The notes under the pieces are model-generated. The model saw nothing but the letters and a program-made list of their open reading frames with translations, was not told the DNA's origin and made no database searches. A stretch of 11,970 bases of DNA, taken from the NCBI GenBank assembly GCA_021813595.1, contig JAKAKF010000292.1:1-11970 (forward strand). The letters run 5' to 3'. The stretch's first letter is position 1; each line of letters starts with the position of its first letter. Shown piece by piece: positions 1 to 8,300 of this stretch. Position numbers and translations under genes: made by a program. The DNA is from a bacterium (lineage in GTDB: Bacteria > SZUA-79 > Acidulodesulfobacterales > Acidulodesulfobacteraceae).

Positions 1-2
1 AT

Positions 3-701
3 TACGACGGGGCATACGTTTTCTCCAGCGGAAAAAATATGGGGGCGTTTAAAGGGGTAGGTTATCCCGAGGATATCGCCGATTTTTACAAATTAGAAGA
101 AATAGAAGGATATATGTGGACGGCGCATAATCGGTTTCCTACAAATACGCCCGGATGGTGGGGAGGCGCCCATCCGTTTACGCTGTTGGACTGGTCTATC
201 GTGCATAACGGCGAAATATCTTCTTACGGAATAAACAAAAGGTACCTTGAAATGTATAAATATAATCTTGCCCTTAAAACCGATACCGAAGTGATAACAT
301 ATATTTTAGACCTTCTTATAAGGAAGCATAAGCTTCCTGTAAGCCTTGCCCTGACGGTTCTCGCTTCGCCGTTTTATCAGAAAATAGATAAAATGGACGG
401 TGAAAAAAGAGAGTTATTTACCGCATTAAGGCAGATTTACGGCAGTGCGCTTTTAAACGGACCTTTTGCCATAGTATTCGGACATTCTAACGGTATGGTC
501 GCTATGAACGACAGGATAAAGCTGAGACCTCTCGTTGCCGCCGCTATGGGCGACTTTACTTATGTAGCATCGGAAGAAGCCGCAATAAGAGCGGTTTGTC
601 CGTCTCCGGATATCGTATGGTCGCCTAAAGCCGGAGAACCGGTTATCGTTGAATTTGAAGAAAAAAATATACACCAGAAAGGAGGATTGCTCGGTTTATG
701 A
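3..701 (+). CDS. Glutamate synthase, glutamine amidotransferase (GltB1-type) subunit, 5' partial
   Basis: This is the class II glutamine amidotransferase piece of a split glutamate synthase. It would hydrolyse glutamine and pass ammonia to the FMN subunit encoded next. The reading frame is open to the left edge of the window, so the first visible ATG at 39 is internal; the true start and the catalytic N-terminal cysteine lie upstream. About 232 residues are visible. Family features seen are HNRFPTN followed by GWWGGAHPF, the oxyanion-hole segment HNGEI, and KTDTE. Stand-alone archaeal-type subunits are usually about 350-370 residues, so roughly a third is missing. The C-terminal part keeps the RPLV and VASEEAAIR segments. 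The stop overlaps the next start as ATGA, which indicates translational coupling within one operon. PurF-like amidotransferases share the fold, but the glutamate synthase neighbours settle the call. Confidence 0.93.
   Translation, partial: YDGAYVFSSGKNMGAFKGVGYPEDIADFYKLEEIEGYMWTAHNRFPTNTPGWWGGAHPFTLLDWSIVHNGEISSYGINKRYLEMYKYNLALKTDTEVITYILDLLIRKHKLPVSLALTVLASPFYQKIDKMDGEKRELFTALRQIYGSALLNGPFAIVFGHSNGMVAMNDRIKLRPLVAAAMGDFTYVASEEAAIRAVCPSPDIVWSPKAGEPVIVEFEEKNIHQKGGLLGL
678..685 (+). promoter_or_regulatory. Ribosome binding site for the FMN glutamate synthase subunit
   Basis: AAAGGAGG lies inside the end of the amidotransferase gene, 12 bases before the ATG at 698. The spacing is somewhat long, but the match is strong and it supports the overlapping ATGA start as the real one. 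Confidence 0.7.
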
Positions 702-2218
702 CAAAATCCTCTTTTTCCAATATACAATCAGAATATTTAGCTCTAATAGACCATAATAAATGCGTCAGGTGCAAAAGATGCATCCAGAATTGCGGATGGG
801 GAACATACAGTTTCGGCGGAGATAAAATTCTCGCGGACCATTCTAAATGCGTAGCCTGCGGCAGATGCTATACATACTGTCCGGAAGGAGCTATCTCTAT
901 AGTTAAAAATCCTACCGTTCTTAGAGAAAATGCAAACTGGAAAGAAGGTCTCATAAAAAATATATGGAGGCAGTCGGAAACCGGCGGAATCGTTATCTCC
1001 GGCATGGGAACTACTTTCAAATATAAAAAATATTTCGACCATATACTTCTAGACGCCTGCCAGGTTACAAACCCGTCCATCGACCCTCTTAGGGAGCCTA
1101 TGGAACTTAGGACTTATCTCGGCAAAAAACCTTCGAGATTAGACGTCGGCTTGGACGAAAACGGGGAACCCGTTTTAAAATCAAAAATGCCTCCTCAAAT
1201 AGAACTGCAGACCCCGTTTATTTTCGGGGCAATGTCTTACGGCTCTATTTCTCTTAATGCCCAAAAAGCTATGGCTTTAGCCGCCAGAGCTTTGGGAATC
1301 GTTATGAATACCGGCGAGGGAGGACTGCACGACGACCTGGTTCCGTTCGGCAAAAATATAATCGTTCAGGTCGCTTCGGGGAGATTCGGCGTTCACAGGG
1401 ATTATCTGAACAGCGGAGTCGCGGTAGAAATAAAAATAGGACAGGGTGCAAAACCGGGTATAGGAGGACATCTTCCAGGCGAAAAAATAGGCGCTGATAT
1501 ATCCAGAACAAGGATGATTCCCGTGGGAACCGATGCAATTTCTCCGGCTCCCCATCACGACATATACTCTATCGAAGATTTAAGACAGCTTATTTACGCC
1601 GTTAAAGAGGCTACCGATTATGAAAAACCGGTATCCGTTAAAGTAGCGGCTGTGCATAATATAGCCGCTATAGTAAGCGGAATAGTCAGGGCGGGTGCCG
1701 ATATTGTTTATATAGACGGCTATACCGGAGGAACCGGAGCCGCCCCTAATATAATTAAAGACCATGTAGGCATACCGATAGAGCTTGCCCTTGCTCAAGT
1801 CGATGAAAGACTTAGGGATGAAGGCATCAGGAACGAGGCTTCTATTATAGCCGCGGGAAGTATCAGGTCGAGCGCCGATGCCGTAAAAGCTATTGCTCTG
1901 GGCGCCGATGCGGTTGCTATAGGAACTGCCGCTCTCGTAGTTATGGGGTGCCATGTTTGCGGGAAATGTAATACCGGAAACTGCAGTTGGGGAATTACAA
2001 CGCAAAGACCTGAGCTCGTAAGGAGGCTCGACCCGGAAGTTTACGGAGAAAGATTGTATAATCTTATTTCTGCATGGAGCCACGAAATTCAGGAAGTTTT
2101 GGGAGCAATGGGGGTTAATTCTATCGAAAGCCTTAGGGGTTCAAGAGAAAGATTAAGGGGCGTCGAATTAACGGATGCCGAATTAAAAGCGCTTGGAATT
2201 AAACATGCGGGACTGTAA
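698..2218 (+). CDS. Glutamate synthase, ferredoxin-FMN catalytic (GltB2-type) subunit
   Basis: This is the synthase subunit, which makes glutamate from 2-oxoglutarate and the ammonia delivered by the amidotransferase. Residues 22-61 are a two-cluster ferredoxin domain with cysteines at 22, 25, 28, 32 and 51, 54, 57, 61. The FMN-binding TIM barrel follows, with [33 protein letters not shown] and [11 protein letters not shown] all recognisable. Near the C-terminus cysteines 418, 421, 424 and 429 form the iron-sulfur site just before GITTQRPE. At 506 residues it matches the usual length of archaeal-type stand-alone GltB2 proteins. The N-terminal ferredoxin suggests that electrons come from reduced ferredoxin or a partner oxidoreductase rather than from a fused GltD; no gltD is visible here. 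It lies between the amidotransferase and GXGXG genes. Confidence 0.95.
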   Translation: MTKSSFSNIQSEYLALIDHNKCVRCKRCIQNCGWGTYSFGGDKILADHSKCVACGRCYTYCPEGAISIVKNPTVLRENANWKEGLIKNIWRQSETGGIVISGMGTTFKYKKYFDHILLDACQVTNPSIDPLREPMELRTYLGKKPSRLDVGLDENGEPVLKSKMPPQIELQTPFIFGAMSYGSISLNAQKAMALAARALGIVMNTGEGGLHDDLVPFGKNIIVQVASGRFGVHRDYLNSGVAVEIKIGQGAKPGIGGHLPGEKIGADISRTRMIPVGTDAISPAPHHDIYSIEDLRQLIYAVKEATDYEKPVSVKVAAVHNIAAIVSGIVRAGADIVYIDGYTGGTGAAPNIIKDHVGIPIELALAQVDERLRDEGIRNEASIIAAGSIRSSADAVKAIALGADAVAIGTAALVVMGCHVCGKCNTGNCSWGITTQRPELVRRLDPEVYGERLYNLISAWSHEIQEVLGAMGVNSIESLRGSRERLRGVELTDAELKALGIKHAGL

Positions 2219-2262
2219 TCTATTTCAAAAAATAGGAAAGGAAAAGGAGCGTTAACGAAGAG

Positions 2263-3000
2263 ATGATAACCATAGATGCCGCAGGAATGCACTATAAAGA
2301 ACTTAACCGCCTTATAAGAGAAGGAATAGGAAAAGGAATTAAAAAATTCTTTCTCGAAAATATCAACGGACAGTATTATATAGGAGACGGAATTAAAGGA
2401 GACGACGTCGTTATTAATATTAACGGGACTCCGGGAAACGATATAGGCGCTTTCATGGACGGACCTACTTTAATCGTAAACAATAATGCTCAGGACAATA
2501 TAGGCAATACGATGAATGCCGGCAAAATAATAATTAAAGGAGATGCCGGAGACGTCGTAGGATACGGCATGAGAGGCGGGAGAATTTATATTCTGGGTAA
2601 TGCAGGCTACAGGGTAGGAATTCATATGAAAGGATATAACGAACAGCTGCCTATCATTATAATCGGAGGAAAAGTAGGAAGTTTTTTCGCGGAATATATG
2701 GCCGGAGGCATAATAGTATTATTAGGGCTTGACGATTCGGACGAATTCGACGGCGACTATTTTGCTTCAGGTATGCATGGGGGCACGATATATCTCAGGA
2801 AAAAAATAGATTTTTCTAAATATTCGAAAGACGTAGAACTTTATGAGGCGGACGAAAACGATATGAATTTTTTAAAAAAATATTTAATAGAGTATGCCGA
2901 TAGCTTCAATATTCCTTCGGAGGAAATTAGCGGCAAGCCTTTTTATAAGATAATGCCTTCAAGCGCAAGACCTTATGCCCATCTTTATACTTCCGCCTGA
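2263..3000 (+). CDS. Glutamate synthase GXGXG-domain (GltB3-type) subunit
   Basis: This is the C-terminal structural domain of glutamate synthase, encoded as a separate 245-residue protein. It folds as a right-handed beta-helix; in fused GltB it helps hold the ammonia tunnel and the domain arrangement. The repeating G-x-x-G-x-x-x-G pattern is clear in the stretches around NAGKIIIKGDAGDVVGYGM, MRGGRIYILGNAGYRVG and YMAGGIIVLLGL, followed by SGMHGGTIYLR. The start at 2263 gives MITIDAAGMHYKELN, which fits family N-termini better than the next ATG at residue 9. An AGGAG lies 13 bases upstream. The gene follows the FMN subunit after 44 bases and is probably in the same operon. Formylmethanofuran dehydrogenase subunit C shares the fold, but the neighbours favour glutamate synthase. 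Confidence 0.92.
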   Translation: MITIDAAGMHYKELNRLIREGIGKGIKKFFLENINGQYYIGDGIKGDDVVININGTPGNDIGAFMDGPTLIVNNNAQDNIGNTMNAGKIIIKGDAGDVVGYGMRGGRIYILGNAGYRVGIHMKGYNEQLPIIIIGGKVGSFFAEYMAGGIIVLLGLDDSDEFDGDYFASGMHGGTIYLRKKIDFSKYSKDVELYEADENDMNFLKKYLIEYADSFNIPSEEISGKPFYKIMPSSARPYAHLYTSA

Positions 3001-3035
3001 TGCGTAAATATTGAATAATATAATTAATTAATTTT

Positions 3036-3290
3036 ATGAATGAATTATTTTCGGGAACGCAAAAAATGGACATTAACAACCTTAGCGCTATAGAAGAAAG
3101 AGTTATTCTGATTAAGGAATCGTTCGAAAAATTAAAAATAGAAAGAGATAAACTTTTAACGGAGGTTAAATATAAAGATGACGAGATTAATAAGCTAAAG
3201 GATATAATCGCCCGGAATGAAGCCGAAAACGATTCTATAATAAAAAAAATAGACGGCATATTAAATAGCTTAGAAACTATACAGTTATGA
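3036..3290 (+). CDS. Small coiled-coil protein, ZapB-like
   Basis: This gene encodes an 84-residue charged protein with no membrane segment or signal peptide. Residues 15-80 are almost entirely helix-forming and heptad-like (IEERVILIKESFEKLKIE onward, then DDEINKLKDIIARNEAEN), which points to a coiled coil. Its stop overlaps the zapA start in TTATGA, so the two are likely translationally coupled. Small coiled-coil genes directly before zapA are often annotated ZapB-like, and a division-ring role is inferred mainly from that position. No clear Shine-Dalgarno precedes either ATG (3036, or 3066 at residue 11), so the start is uncertain. Low-complexity coiled coils match many families, so sequence alone cannot prove the ZapB label. 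Confidence 0.7.
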   Translation: MNELFSGTQKMDINNLSAIEERVILIKESFEKLKIERDKLLTEVKYKDDEINKLKDIIARNEAENDSIIKKIDGILNSLETIQL

Positions 3291-3565
3291 GCGAATTAGT
3301 AGAACTTACGATCTTGAATCATAAGTTTATTTTAAACAGCGACAAAGATAGAAAATATTTGGAACGGCTTGCTTCATACGTGAACGCTAAAGCGGATGAA
3401 GTAGTTAAAAGGACTAAGTCGGTCGATTCTTTTAACGTCGCGGTTTTGACGGCGCTGAATATAGCGGATGATTTTATGTCGGATAAAATGGAAGTTAATA
3501 ATGAAAGCAAAAGGGTTTTAGATAAAGTTAACAATATATATAATTATATATCGAAATCTTCTTAG
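3287..3565 (+). CDS. zapA: Cell division protein ZapA
   Basis: ZapA binds FtsZ and cross-links or stabilises its filaments in the division ring. The 92-residue product has the family layout: an N-terminal globular part with LTILNHKFIL and a KYLERLASYVNAKADEV segment, then the hallmark NVAVLTALNIADDFM, then a C-terminal helix used for dimer or tetramer formation. The length is typical. The start overlaps the upstream coiled-coil gene. A 6S RNA follows within 25 bases of the TAG stop. The zapA to ssrS to 5-FCL order is conserved in many proteobacteria and supports the call. Confidence 0.9.
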   Translation: MSELVELTILNHKFILNSDKDRKYLERLASYVNAKADEVVKRTKSVDSFNVAVLTALNIADDFMSDKMEVNNESKRVLDKVNNIYNYISKSS

Positions 3566-3589
3566 ATAATTTTATTTCTGATTTTATAA

Positions 3590-3774
3590 AAAACCCTGCG
3601 GTATTTGATGTTTGTTTTTAAAATTGACCCAACAGTTGGATAGAATGGGATTGTCACCGCCGGTTACGGTAAGGAAACTTTGGAAACTTTGATTCCTTTT
3701 TTCAATCGGCATACGGTTACCACCTATTTTTAATAGGTCCAATTTTGGAACATCTTCGGTACATGCGGGGTTTT
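3590..3774 (+). ncRNA. ssrS: 6S RNA (ssrS)
   Basis: The 266-base gap between zapA and the 5-FCL gene is the classic site of 6S RNA, which binds the sigma-70 RNA polymerase holoenzyme and represses housekeeping promoters when nutrients are short. The sequence supports this. The ends pair in a long closing stem, 3590-3599 (AAAACCCTGC) with 3765-3774 (GCGGGGTTTT), extended by GGTAT and GATG on the 5' side against CATC and GGTAC on the 3' side. An inner stem joins AAAATTG near 3620 with CAATTTT near 3740. A large, less paired centre lies between them, as expected for the open-promoter mimic. The length of about 185 is normal. The exact ends are not certain: GATAAT at 3565-3570 could be the -10 and would place the 5' end a few bases upstream. 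Covariance searching was not possible here. Confidence 0.85.
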
Positions 3775-3831
3775 GTATATTGCTGCTTTTCTGTCCTTCT
3801 GCTCTCCTTTCTTTAATTAATTCCTAAAAAC

Positions 3832-4407
3832 ATGATAAAAAAAACCGCCGCCAGAGATTTAATGAGAACTAAGCGTAATAAATTGGATGAATTTTTTATT
3901 AAATCGGCCAGTTTAAAAATTGCCGAATTTGCATTAGATTACATTGAGGCCAATTCATTTAAAAATATAGCGATTTATATGAGCATAAAAAACGAGCCTA
4001 GAATCGAGTATGTCATAGATTTGAATAAAGAAAAAAAATTCGATATATTTTTACCGTTTTGCAAGAAAGAAGACCATATTTGTTTTAATAAATTAGAAGA
4101 TATAAATTCTATGCGTAAAGATTATTTCGGCATTTCTTGTCCAAAAAACGATAATGTAATAGACGAAAAAGACATAGACGTTTTTTTCGTACCCGGGCTG
4201 GCATTCGATACGTCTGGAAATAGAGTCGGTTATGGAAAGGGCTGTTTCGACAGAATATTAAAAAATTCCGGCAAATCTTTTTTTGTTGGCGTATGTTACG
4301 ATTTTCAATTAATTTCCGGCGATATACTTGAAACGGACGATAACGATATCGGAATGGATTTGGTACTTACCGAGAAAGGAATGCACAGTGTAACTAATTT
4401 GCAATGA
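3832..4407 (+). CDS. 5-formyltetrahydrofolate cyclo-ligase (5-FCL)
   Basis: This enzyme uses ATP to convert 5-formyltetrahydrofolate into 5,10-methenyltetrahydrofolate, returning a storage or inhibitory folate to the one-carbon pool. The N-terminus has the basic family segment RDLMRTKRNKL. The signature is VPGLAFD at about residues 122-128, then NRVGYGKGCFDR with the phosphate-binding GYGKG at residues 133-137. The length of 191 is normal. No clear Shine-Dalgarno precedes the ATG at 3832; the sequence before it is AT-rich after a pyrimidine-rich stretch. The gene may be expressed from a transcript that begins with the 6S RNA, as in other bacteria where the ssrS to ygfA order is conserved. It ends 26 bases before rny. 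Confidence 0.93.
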   Translation: MIKKTAARDLMRTKRNKLDEFFIKSASLKIAEFALDYIEANSFKNIAIYMSIKNEPRIEYVIDLNKEKKFDIFLPFCKKEDHICFNKLEDINSMRKDYFGISCPKNDNVIDEKDIDVFFVPGLAFDTSGNRVGYGKGCFDRILKNSGKSFFVGVCYDFQLISGDILETDDNDIGMDLVLTEKGMHSVTNLQ

Positions 4408-4433
4408 TTTGCATTAAATAAGGAGAAATAAGG

Positions 4434-5996
4434 ATGGCAGAATATTTTTTAATAATTTTAATAATTGTAATTTTAGCGGTGTTTTTTACGGCCGGATTTT
4501 TTATCAAGCATATTATCGATAAAAATTCTATCGAGAGCGCATTTTCAAAAATAGATTCAATTGCGAAGGAAACCGAAAAAAAAACCGAAGAAATTAAAAA
4601 AGAAGCCGCTTTAGCCGCTAAAGCCGAAGTTCTCCGCCATAAAGAAGCGGCAGACGAAGAAATCAGAATTCAGAAGCAGGAACTGAGCCAGCTTGAAAAA
4701 AGATTGTCCGTTAAAGAAGATAATCTTGAAAAAAGAATATCGTTAATAGAAAAAAAAGAAACCGATTTAATGAGAAGAGAAAAGATGTTGTCTCAATCAG
4801 AAAAAACAGCTTTAGAAAAAGAAAAACTTGCCGAAGAAAAACTTAAGGAAAAAATTATCGAATTAGAAAGGGTTTCGGGCATGACCTCCGCCGAAGCTAA
4901 AAATACCCTGATAAATTCTATTACCGAAGAAGCCAAGCATGAATCGGCAAAAGCCATCAAAAGAATAGAAGACGAAACAAGAGAAATTGCGGATAAAAAG
5001 GCGAAAGAAATAATAGCGACGGCAATTCAGCGTTATGCGGGGGATTATGTCGCGGAAAAATCGATATCTTCCGTTCAGCTTCCAAGCGACGAAATGAAAG
5101 GCAGAATCATAGGAAGGGAAGGCAGGAACATCAGGGCGCTTGAAGCCGCTACGGGAGTAGATTTGATAATAGACGAAACGCCGGAAGCGGTAATACTGTC
5201 TTCTTTTAACCCCGTGAAAAGAGAGATTGCAAGGCTTTCGTTGGAAAGGTTAATATCCGACGGAAGAATCCATCCCGCAAGAATAGAAGAAATAGTCGGC
5301 AAAGTAGAGGAAGAGCTTAATCAGGCTATGAAAGAGGCCGGCGAGCAGGCTACTTTTGACGTCGGCATTCACGGCGTTCACCCCGAACTTCTTAAACTTT
5401 TGGGAAGATTAAAATACAGGACAAGCTACTCCCAGAATGTATATAATCATTCGATAGAAGTCGCTTTCCTCTGCGGAATAATGGCGGCGGAACTTAACAT
5501 AAACGTTAAACAGGCCAAGCGCGCGGGTCTTCTGCACGATATAGGAAAAGCCGTTGACCATGAGGTTGAAGGTTCCCATGCGGTTATAGGCGCAGACCTC
5601 GCAAAAAAATTCGGGGAATCCCCTAAGGTAATACATGCTATAGCGGCGCATCATTTCGACGAGGAGCCTAACAGCGTTCTTGCCGTTCTGGTTTCGGCGG
5701 CGGATGCCTTGAGCGCGGCGAGACCAGGCGCCAGAAAAGAAATGTTTGAGACCTATGTTAAGCGGCTCGAAGAGCTGGAATCCATCGCTAATTCTTTCAG
5801 CGGAGTCGCTAAAAGCTACGTCATTCAGGCAGGAAGAGAAATAAGGGCTATAGTCCAGAGCCAGAAAATAACGGATGAAGATTCCGTTATGCTCTCGAAA
5901 GATATAGCAAAGAAGATTGAAACGACTATGCAGTATCCGGGACAGATAAAAGTAACGGTAATAAGGGAAACGAGGGCAACCGAATTTGCAAGATGA
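4434..5996 (+). CDS. rny: Ribonuclease Y
   Basis: RNase Y is a membrane-anchored endoribonuclease that starts mRNA decay and processes some transcripts. The 520-residue product shows the full family layout. A single membrane segment lies at about residues 4-24. A long Lys/Glu-rich coiled coil runs to about residue 200. A KH RNA-binding domain begins near residue 218, with [17 protein letters not shown] from 221. The metal-dependent HD domain has its HD pair at 368-369 in [12 protein letters not shown] and a later HHFDEEP. A C-terminal helical region follows. An AAGGAG at 4420-4425 with 8-base spacing supports the start. The downstream YmdB gene overlaps its 3' end, so the two are probably translated together; this pairing is common across bacteria. 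Confidence 0.97.
   Translation: MAEYFLIILIIVILAVFFTAGFFIKHIIDKNSIESAFSKIDSIAKETEKKTEEIKKEAALAAKAEVLRHKEAADEEIRIQKQELSQLEKRLSVKEDNLEKRISLIEKKETDLMRREKMLSQSEKTALEKEKLAEEKLKEKIIELERVSGMTSAEAKNTLINSITEEAKHESAKAIKRIEDETREIADKKAKEIIATAIQRYAGDYVAEKSISSVQLPSDEMKGRIIGREGRNIRALEAATGVDLIIDETPEAVILSSFNPVKREIARLSLERLISDGRIHPARIEEIVGKVEEELNQAMKEAGEQATFDVGIHGVHPELLKLLGRLKYRTSYSQNVYNHSIEVAFLCGIMAAELNINVKQAKRAGLLHDIGKAVDHEVEGSHAVIGADLAKKFGESPKVIHAIAAHHFDEEPNSVLAVLVSAADALSAARPGARKEMFETYVKRLEELESIANSFSGVAKSYVIQAGREIRAIVQSQKITDEDSVMLSKDIAKKIETTMQYPGQIKVTVIRETRATEFAR
5972..5976 (+). promoter_or_regulatory. Ribosome binding site that decides the TTG start of the YmdB gene
   Basis: GAGGG lies 9 bases before the TTG at 5986, inside the end of rny. 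The YmdB frame is closed by TAA at 5962 and contains no ATG or GTG between there and its conserved N-terminus, so TTG with this site is the only standard initiation choice. Confidence 0.7.
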
Positions 5997-6783
5997 CGAT
6001 ATCGATATTCTTTTTATAGGAGACATTATAGGGAAACCAGGCAGGTTAGCCGTTAAATCTCTTATGGGCGGATTAATTGAAAAATATAAGCCGGAATTAA
6101 TTATTGCAAACGGCGAAAATGCCGCTCACGGCATGGGAATAACTCCGGATATCGCAGATTTTCTATTTGATTTAGGCATTAACGTTATAACTACCGGAAA
6201 CCACATATGGGACCAAAAAAACATAATTCCGTATATTAATACGCATGACAGGCTTCTGCGCCCGGCAAATTACTCTGTTCTGGCTCCAGGAAAAGGATAC
6301 GGCGTTTTCGATTCAAAATTGGGCAGTAAGATTGCCGTGATAAATTTAGAAGGAAGAGTTTTTATGAAGGGGCTTTCAGAGTCGCCTTTTACCGTTGCGA
6401 AAGATATAATTAAAGAGGTTTACGGCAAAGCCGATGCCGTAATAATAGACTTTCACGCGGAAGCGACGTCGGAAAAAGAGGCTTTAGCCTTATATTTAGA
6501 CGGGGAAATATCAGCTTTTTTAGGCACGCATACCCATGTGCAGACTAACGACGACATGATACTCCCTAAAGGCACGGCTTACATAACCGATGCCGGCATG
6601 GTCGGTTCAAAATATTCGGTATTAGGTACTAATAAAGATATAGCTATTAAAAGATATTTAACAGGAATGCCGGAAAAATTCATTCCGGAAGAAAACGATA
6701 TAGTTTTAAATGCCGTTTCTATAACGGTTGACAAAAAAACGAAATTAAGTAAAAATATTGAAAAAATCCGCATTAATAAATAA
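5986..6783 (+). CDS. ymdB: YmdB-family metallophosphoesterase
   Basis: This family comprises calcineurin-like metal-dependent phosphodiesterases. Bacillus YmdB hydrolyses 2',3'-cyclic nucleotides and affects biofilm and motility programmes. The metal ligands of the family are present: D13 in [13 protein letters not shown]44 and N45 in NGENAAHG, N72 and H73 in TGNHIWD, H157 in [11 protein letters not shown], and H182 and H184 in [10 protein letters not shown]. The length of 265 is typical. Translation starts at TTG (5986), overlapping the rny stop by 11 bases, with GAGGG upstream. The tight overlap with RNase Y fits a linked role: RNA decay generates cyclic phosphate products. The in vivo substrate in this organism is inferred from the family. 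This is unrelated to the E. coli macrodomain protein that carries the same name. Confidence 0.92.
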   Translation: MQDDDIDILFIGDIIGKPGRLAVKSLMGGLIEKYKPELIIANGENAAHGMGITPDIADFLFDLGINVITTGNHIWDQKNIIPYINTHDRLLRPANYSVLAPGKGYGVFDSKLGSKIAVINLEGRVFMKGLSESPFTVAKDIIKEVYGKADAVIIDFHAEATSEKEALALYLDGEISAFLGTHTHVQTNDDMILPKGTAYITDAGMVGSKYSVLGTNKDIAIKRYLTGMPEKFIPEENDIVLNAVSITVDKKTKLSKNIEKIRINK

Positions 6784-6813
6784 TAAATCCAGAAAAGGAA
6801 TTTAAATTTAAAT

Positions 6814-8163
6814 ATGAACAGCTTGAATAACGTTGGCGCAAAAAAAGAGATAGAGGCCGAAATACGCAGACAGATAGAAGCTATTAAAAGAGGAAGCGTC
6901 GAACTCATTAAAGAAGACGAGCTTTTCGAAAAGCTGTCTTATTCCGTATCTAATAATATACCGCTTAAAATTAAAGCCGGTTTCGACCCTACTTCTCCTG
7001 ATATACATCTGGGGCATACCGTTTTATTGAATAAACTGCGGACATTTCAGGAATTCGGTCATACCGTATATTTTATTATAGGGGATTTTACCGCAATGAT
7101 AGGCGACCCTACGGGAAAGTCTGAAACGAGAAAACCCCTGTCCAAAGAAGACGTTTTAAAAAACTCCAAGGATTATAAAGAACAGGCATTTAAAATCTTA
7201 AAGCCGGAAAAAACTAAAATCCTTTTTAACAGCTGGTGGCTGTCTAATTTGAAATTAGACGAATTCATTAAAGTTTCTTCAAATTACACCGTTAGAAGAA
7301 TGCTTGAAAAAGACGATTTCGAAAAAAGATTTCAGGACAACAGGCCTATAGCTATGCATGAGTTTATATATCCGCTTTTACAGGGTTTCGATTCTTTATT
7401 TCTCGAAGCGGATATAGAAATAGGCGGAAACGACCAGAAATTCAACCTTATCGTAGGCAGGGAACTGATGAAAAGTTTCGGCTTAACTTCCCAGGCCATA
7501 ATGACCATGCCTTTACTGGAAGGGCTGGACGGCAAAAACAAAATGAGCAAGTCGCTGGGTAATCATATAGGTGTATCAGACGAGCCTAACGAAATGTACG
7601 GCAAAATAATGTCGATATCCGACGATATGATGTTAAAATATTATGAGCTGTTGAGTTATATTTCCAATGAAGAATTAACGGAATTAAAATTAGAATTGGA
7701 TAAAGGTTTAAATCCTATAATAGCTAAAAAAAGGCTTGCGCGGGAGATTGTAGAAAGATACCACGGTAAATTACTAGCAGGTAATGCCCAGAAATACTTT
7801 GAAGATAAATATCAAAGAAAAGTAAATCCGGAAGACATAACGACGATAGAGCTTAATAACGAAGAATATATGAAATTTATAAATAACGGGGGAGGAGAGT
7901 GGAACTTTAACAATATTCCGTCTTCGTTAATGCCTTCAGAGATTATCGTTAAATTTTTAGCCGATATTAACGCCGTTTCCAGCAAAGGTGAAGCAAAAAG
8001 ACTTATTAAACAAGGCGCGGTAAAAATATACTTTGAAACGGAGAATAAAAATATCGGGGAATCGAAAGTGGATGCCGAAACCTATCCTATACCAAGAAGC
8101 ATCAATGAATTCACGATAAAAGTCGGCAAGAAAAAAATATATAAAATAAAATCAAGGTCATGA
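6814..8163 (+). CDS. tyrS: Tyrosyl-tRNA synthetase, class I, TyrS type 2
   Basis: This enzyme charges tRNA-Tyr with tyrosine in the cytoplasm. The Rossmann catalytic domain begins with AGFDPTSPDIHLGHTV, with the HIGH-type motif HLGH at residues 65-68. The KMSKS loop (KMSKSLGN) is at 243-247. A C-terminal S4 RNA-binding domain around residues 380-440 includes SSKGEAKRLIKQGAVKIY. The stretch IGDFTAMIGDPTGKSETRK is typical of the type 2 branch rather than the E. coli TyrS branch. The length of 449 is a little longer than many type 2 enzymes, mainly at the N-terminus, where about 20 polar residues precede the conserved RGSVELI. An AAGGA lies 14 bases upstream, so the start may be slightly uncertain. 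No T-box leader is seen in the 30-base gap after the YmdB gene. Confidence 0.96.
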   Translation: MNSLNNVGAKKEIEAEIRRQIEAIKRGSVELIKEDELFEKLSYSVSNNIPLKIKAGFDPTSPDIHLGHTVLLNKLRTFQEFGHTVYFIIGDFTAMIGDPTGKSETRKPLSKEDVLKNSKDYKEQAFKILKPEKTKILFNSWWLSNLKLDEFIKVSSNYTVRRMLEKDDFEKRFQDNRPIAMHEFIYPLLQGFDSLFLEADIEIGGNDQKFNLIVGRELMKSFGLTSQAIMTMPLLEGLDGKNKMSKSLGNHIGVSDEPNEMYGKIMSISDDMMLKYYELLSYISNEELTELKLELDKGLNPIIAKKRLAREIVERYHGKLLAGNAQKYFEDKYQRKVNPEDITTIELNNEEYMKFINNGGGEWNFNNIPSSLMPSEIIVKFLADINAVSSKGEAKRLIKQGAVKIYFETENKNIGESKVDAETYPIPRSINEFTIKVGKKKIYKIKSRS

Positions 8164-8300
8164 TAAAACCTTAATCCCCGCATAGTCATTCCCGCGTAAG
8201 CGGGAACGTTTCAAAAAACTTCACGAGACCAAAGGCCGAGAGCGAAGCGGTAATCCAGAAAATAAATTTCTATTGCAGGATTAGGGTAAAACCTTAATCC
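8164..8300 (+). repeat. Element bounded by a 14-bp direct repeat, with internal hairpins
   Basis: Two perfect copies of TAAAACCTTAATCC, at 8164-8177 and 8287-8300, bracket 109 bases. The first copy starts directly after the tyrS stop. Inside lies a perfect hairpin, TTCCCGC (8189-8195), loop GTAA, GCGGGAA (8200-8206). It resembles the dispersed CATTCCCGCG...CGGGAAT repeats found in many proteobacteria. At the right end GGATTAGGG (8278-8286) can pair with CCTTAATCC (8292-8300) through a TAAAA loop, with one G-T wobble. GGATTA can instead pair with TAATCC at 8251-8256. No coding frame of note is present. The layout suggests a small non-autonomous repeat, or a 3' regulatory structure for tyrS. 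Which of these is right cannot be told from one copy. Confidence 0.6.
8189..8206 (+). terminator. GC-rich hairpin 26 bases after tyrS, possible terminator or dispersed repeat
   Basis: A perfect 7-bp stem closes a GTAA tetraloop, followed by ACGTTTC. The stem is strong, but the trailing T-run is short, so it is not a textbook intrinsic terminator. It may end or stabilise the tyrS transcript, or simply belong to the repeat described over 8164-8300. Confidence 0.35.

Noticed and set aside
1580..2083. 167-codon minus-strand frame inside the FMN glutamate synthase gene
   Set aside because: It is a shadow of a strongly conserved plus-strand gene, with no family motif.
3019..3024. Perfect TATAAT before the ZapB-like gene
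   Set aside because: No -35 box at suitable spacing, it is only 11 bases from the ATG, and the surrounding sequence is AT-rich enough for this to occur by chance.
5409..6026. 205-codon minus-strand frame over the 3' end of rny
   Set aside because: It covers the HD domain of RNase Y in antisense and spans the rny/YmdB junction; it has no domain or start signal.
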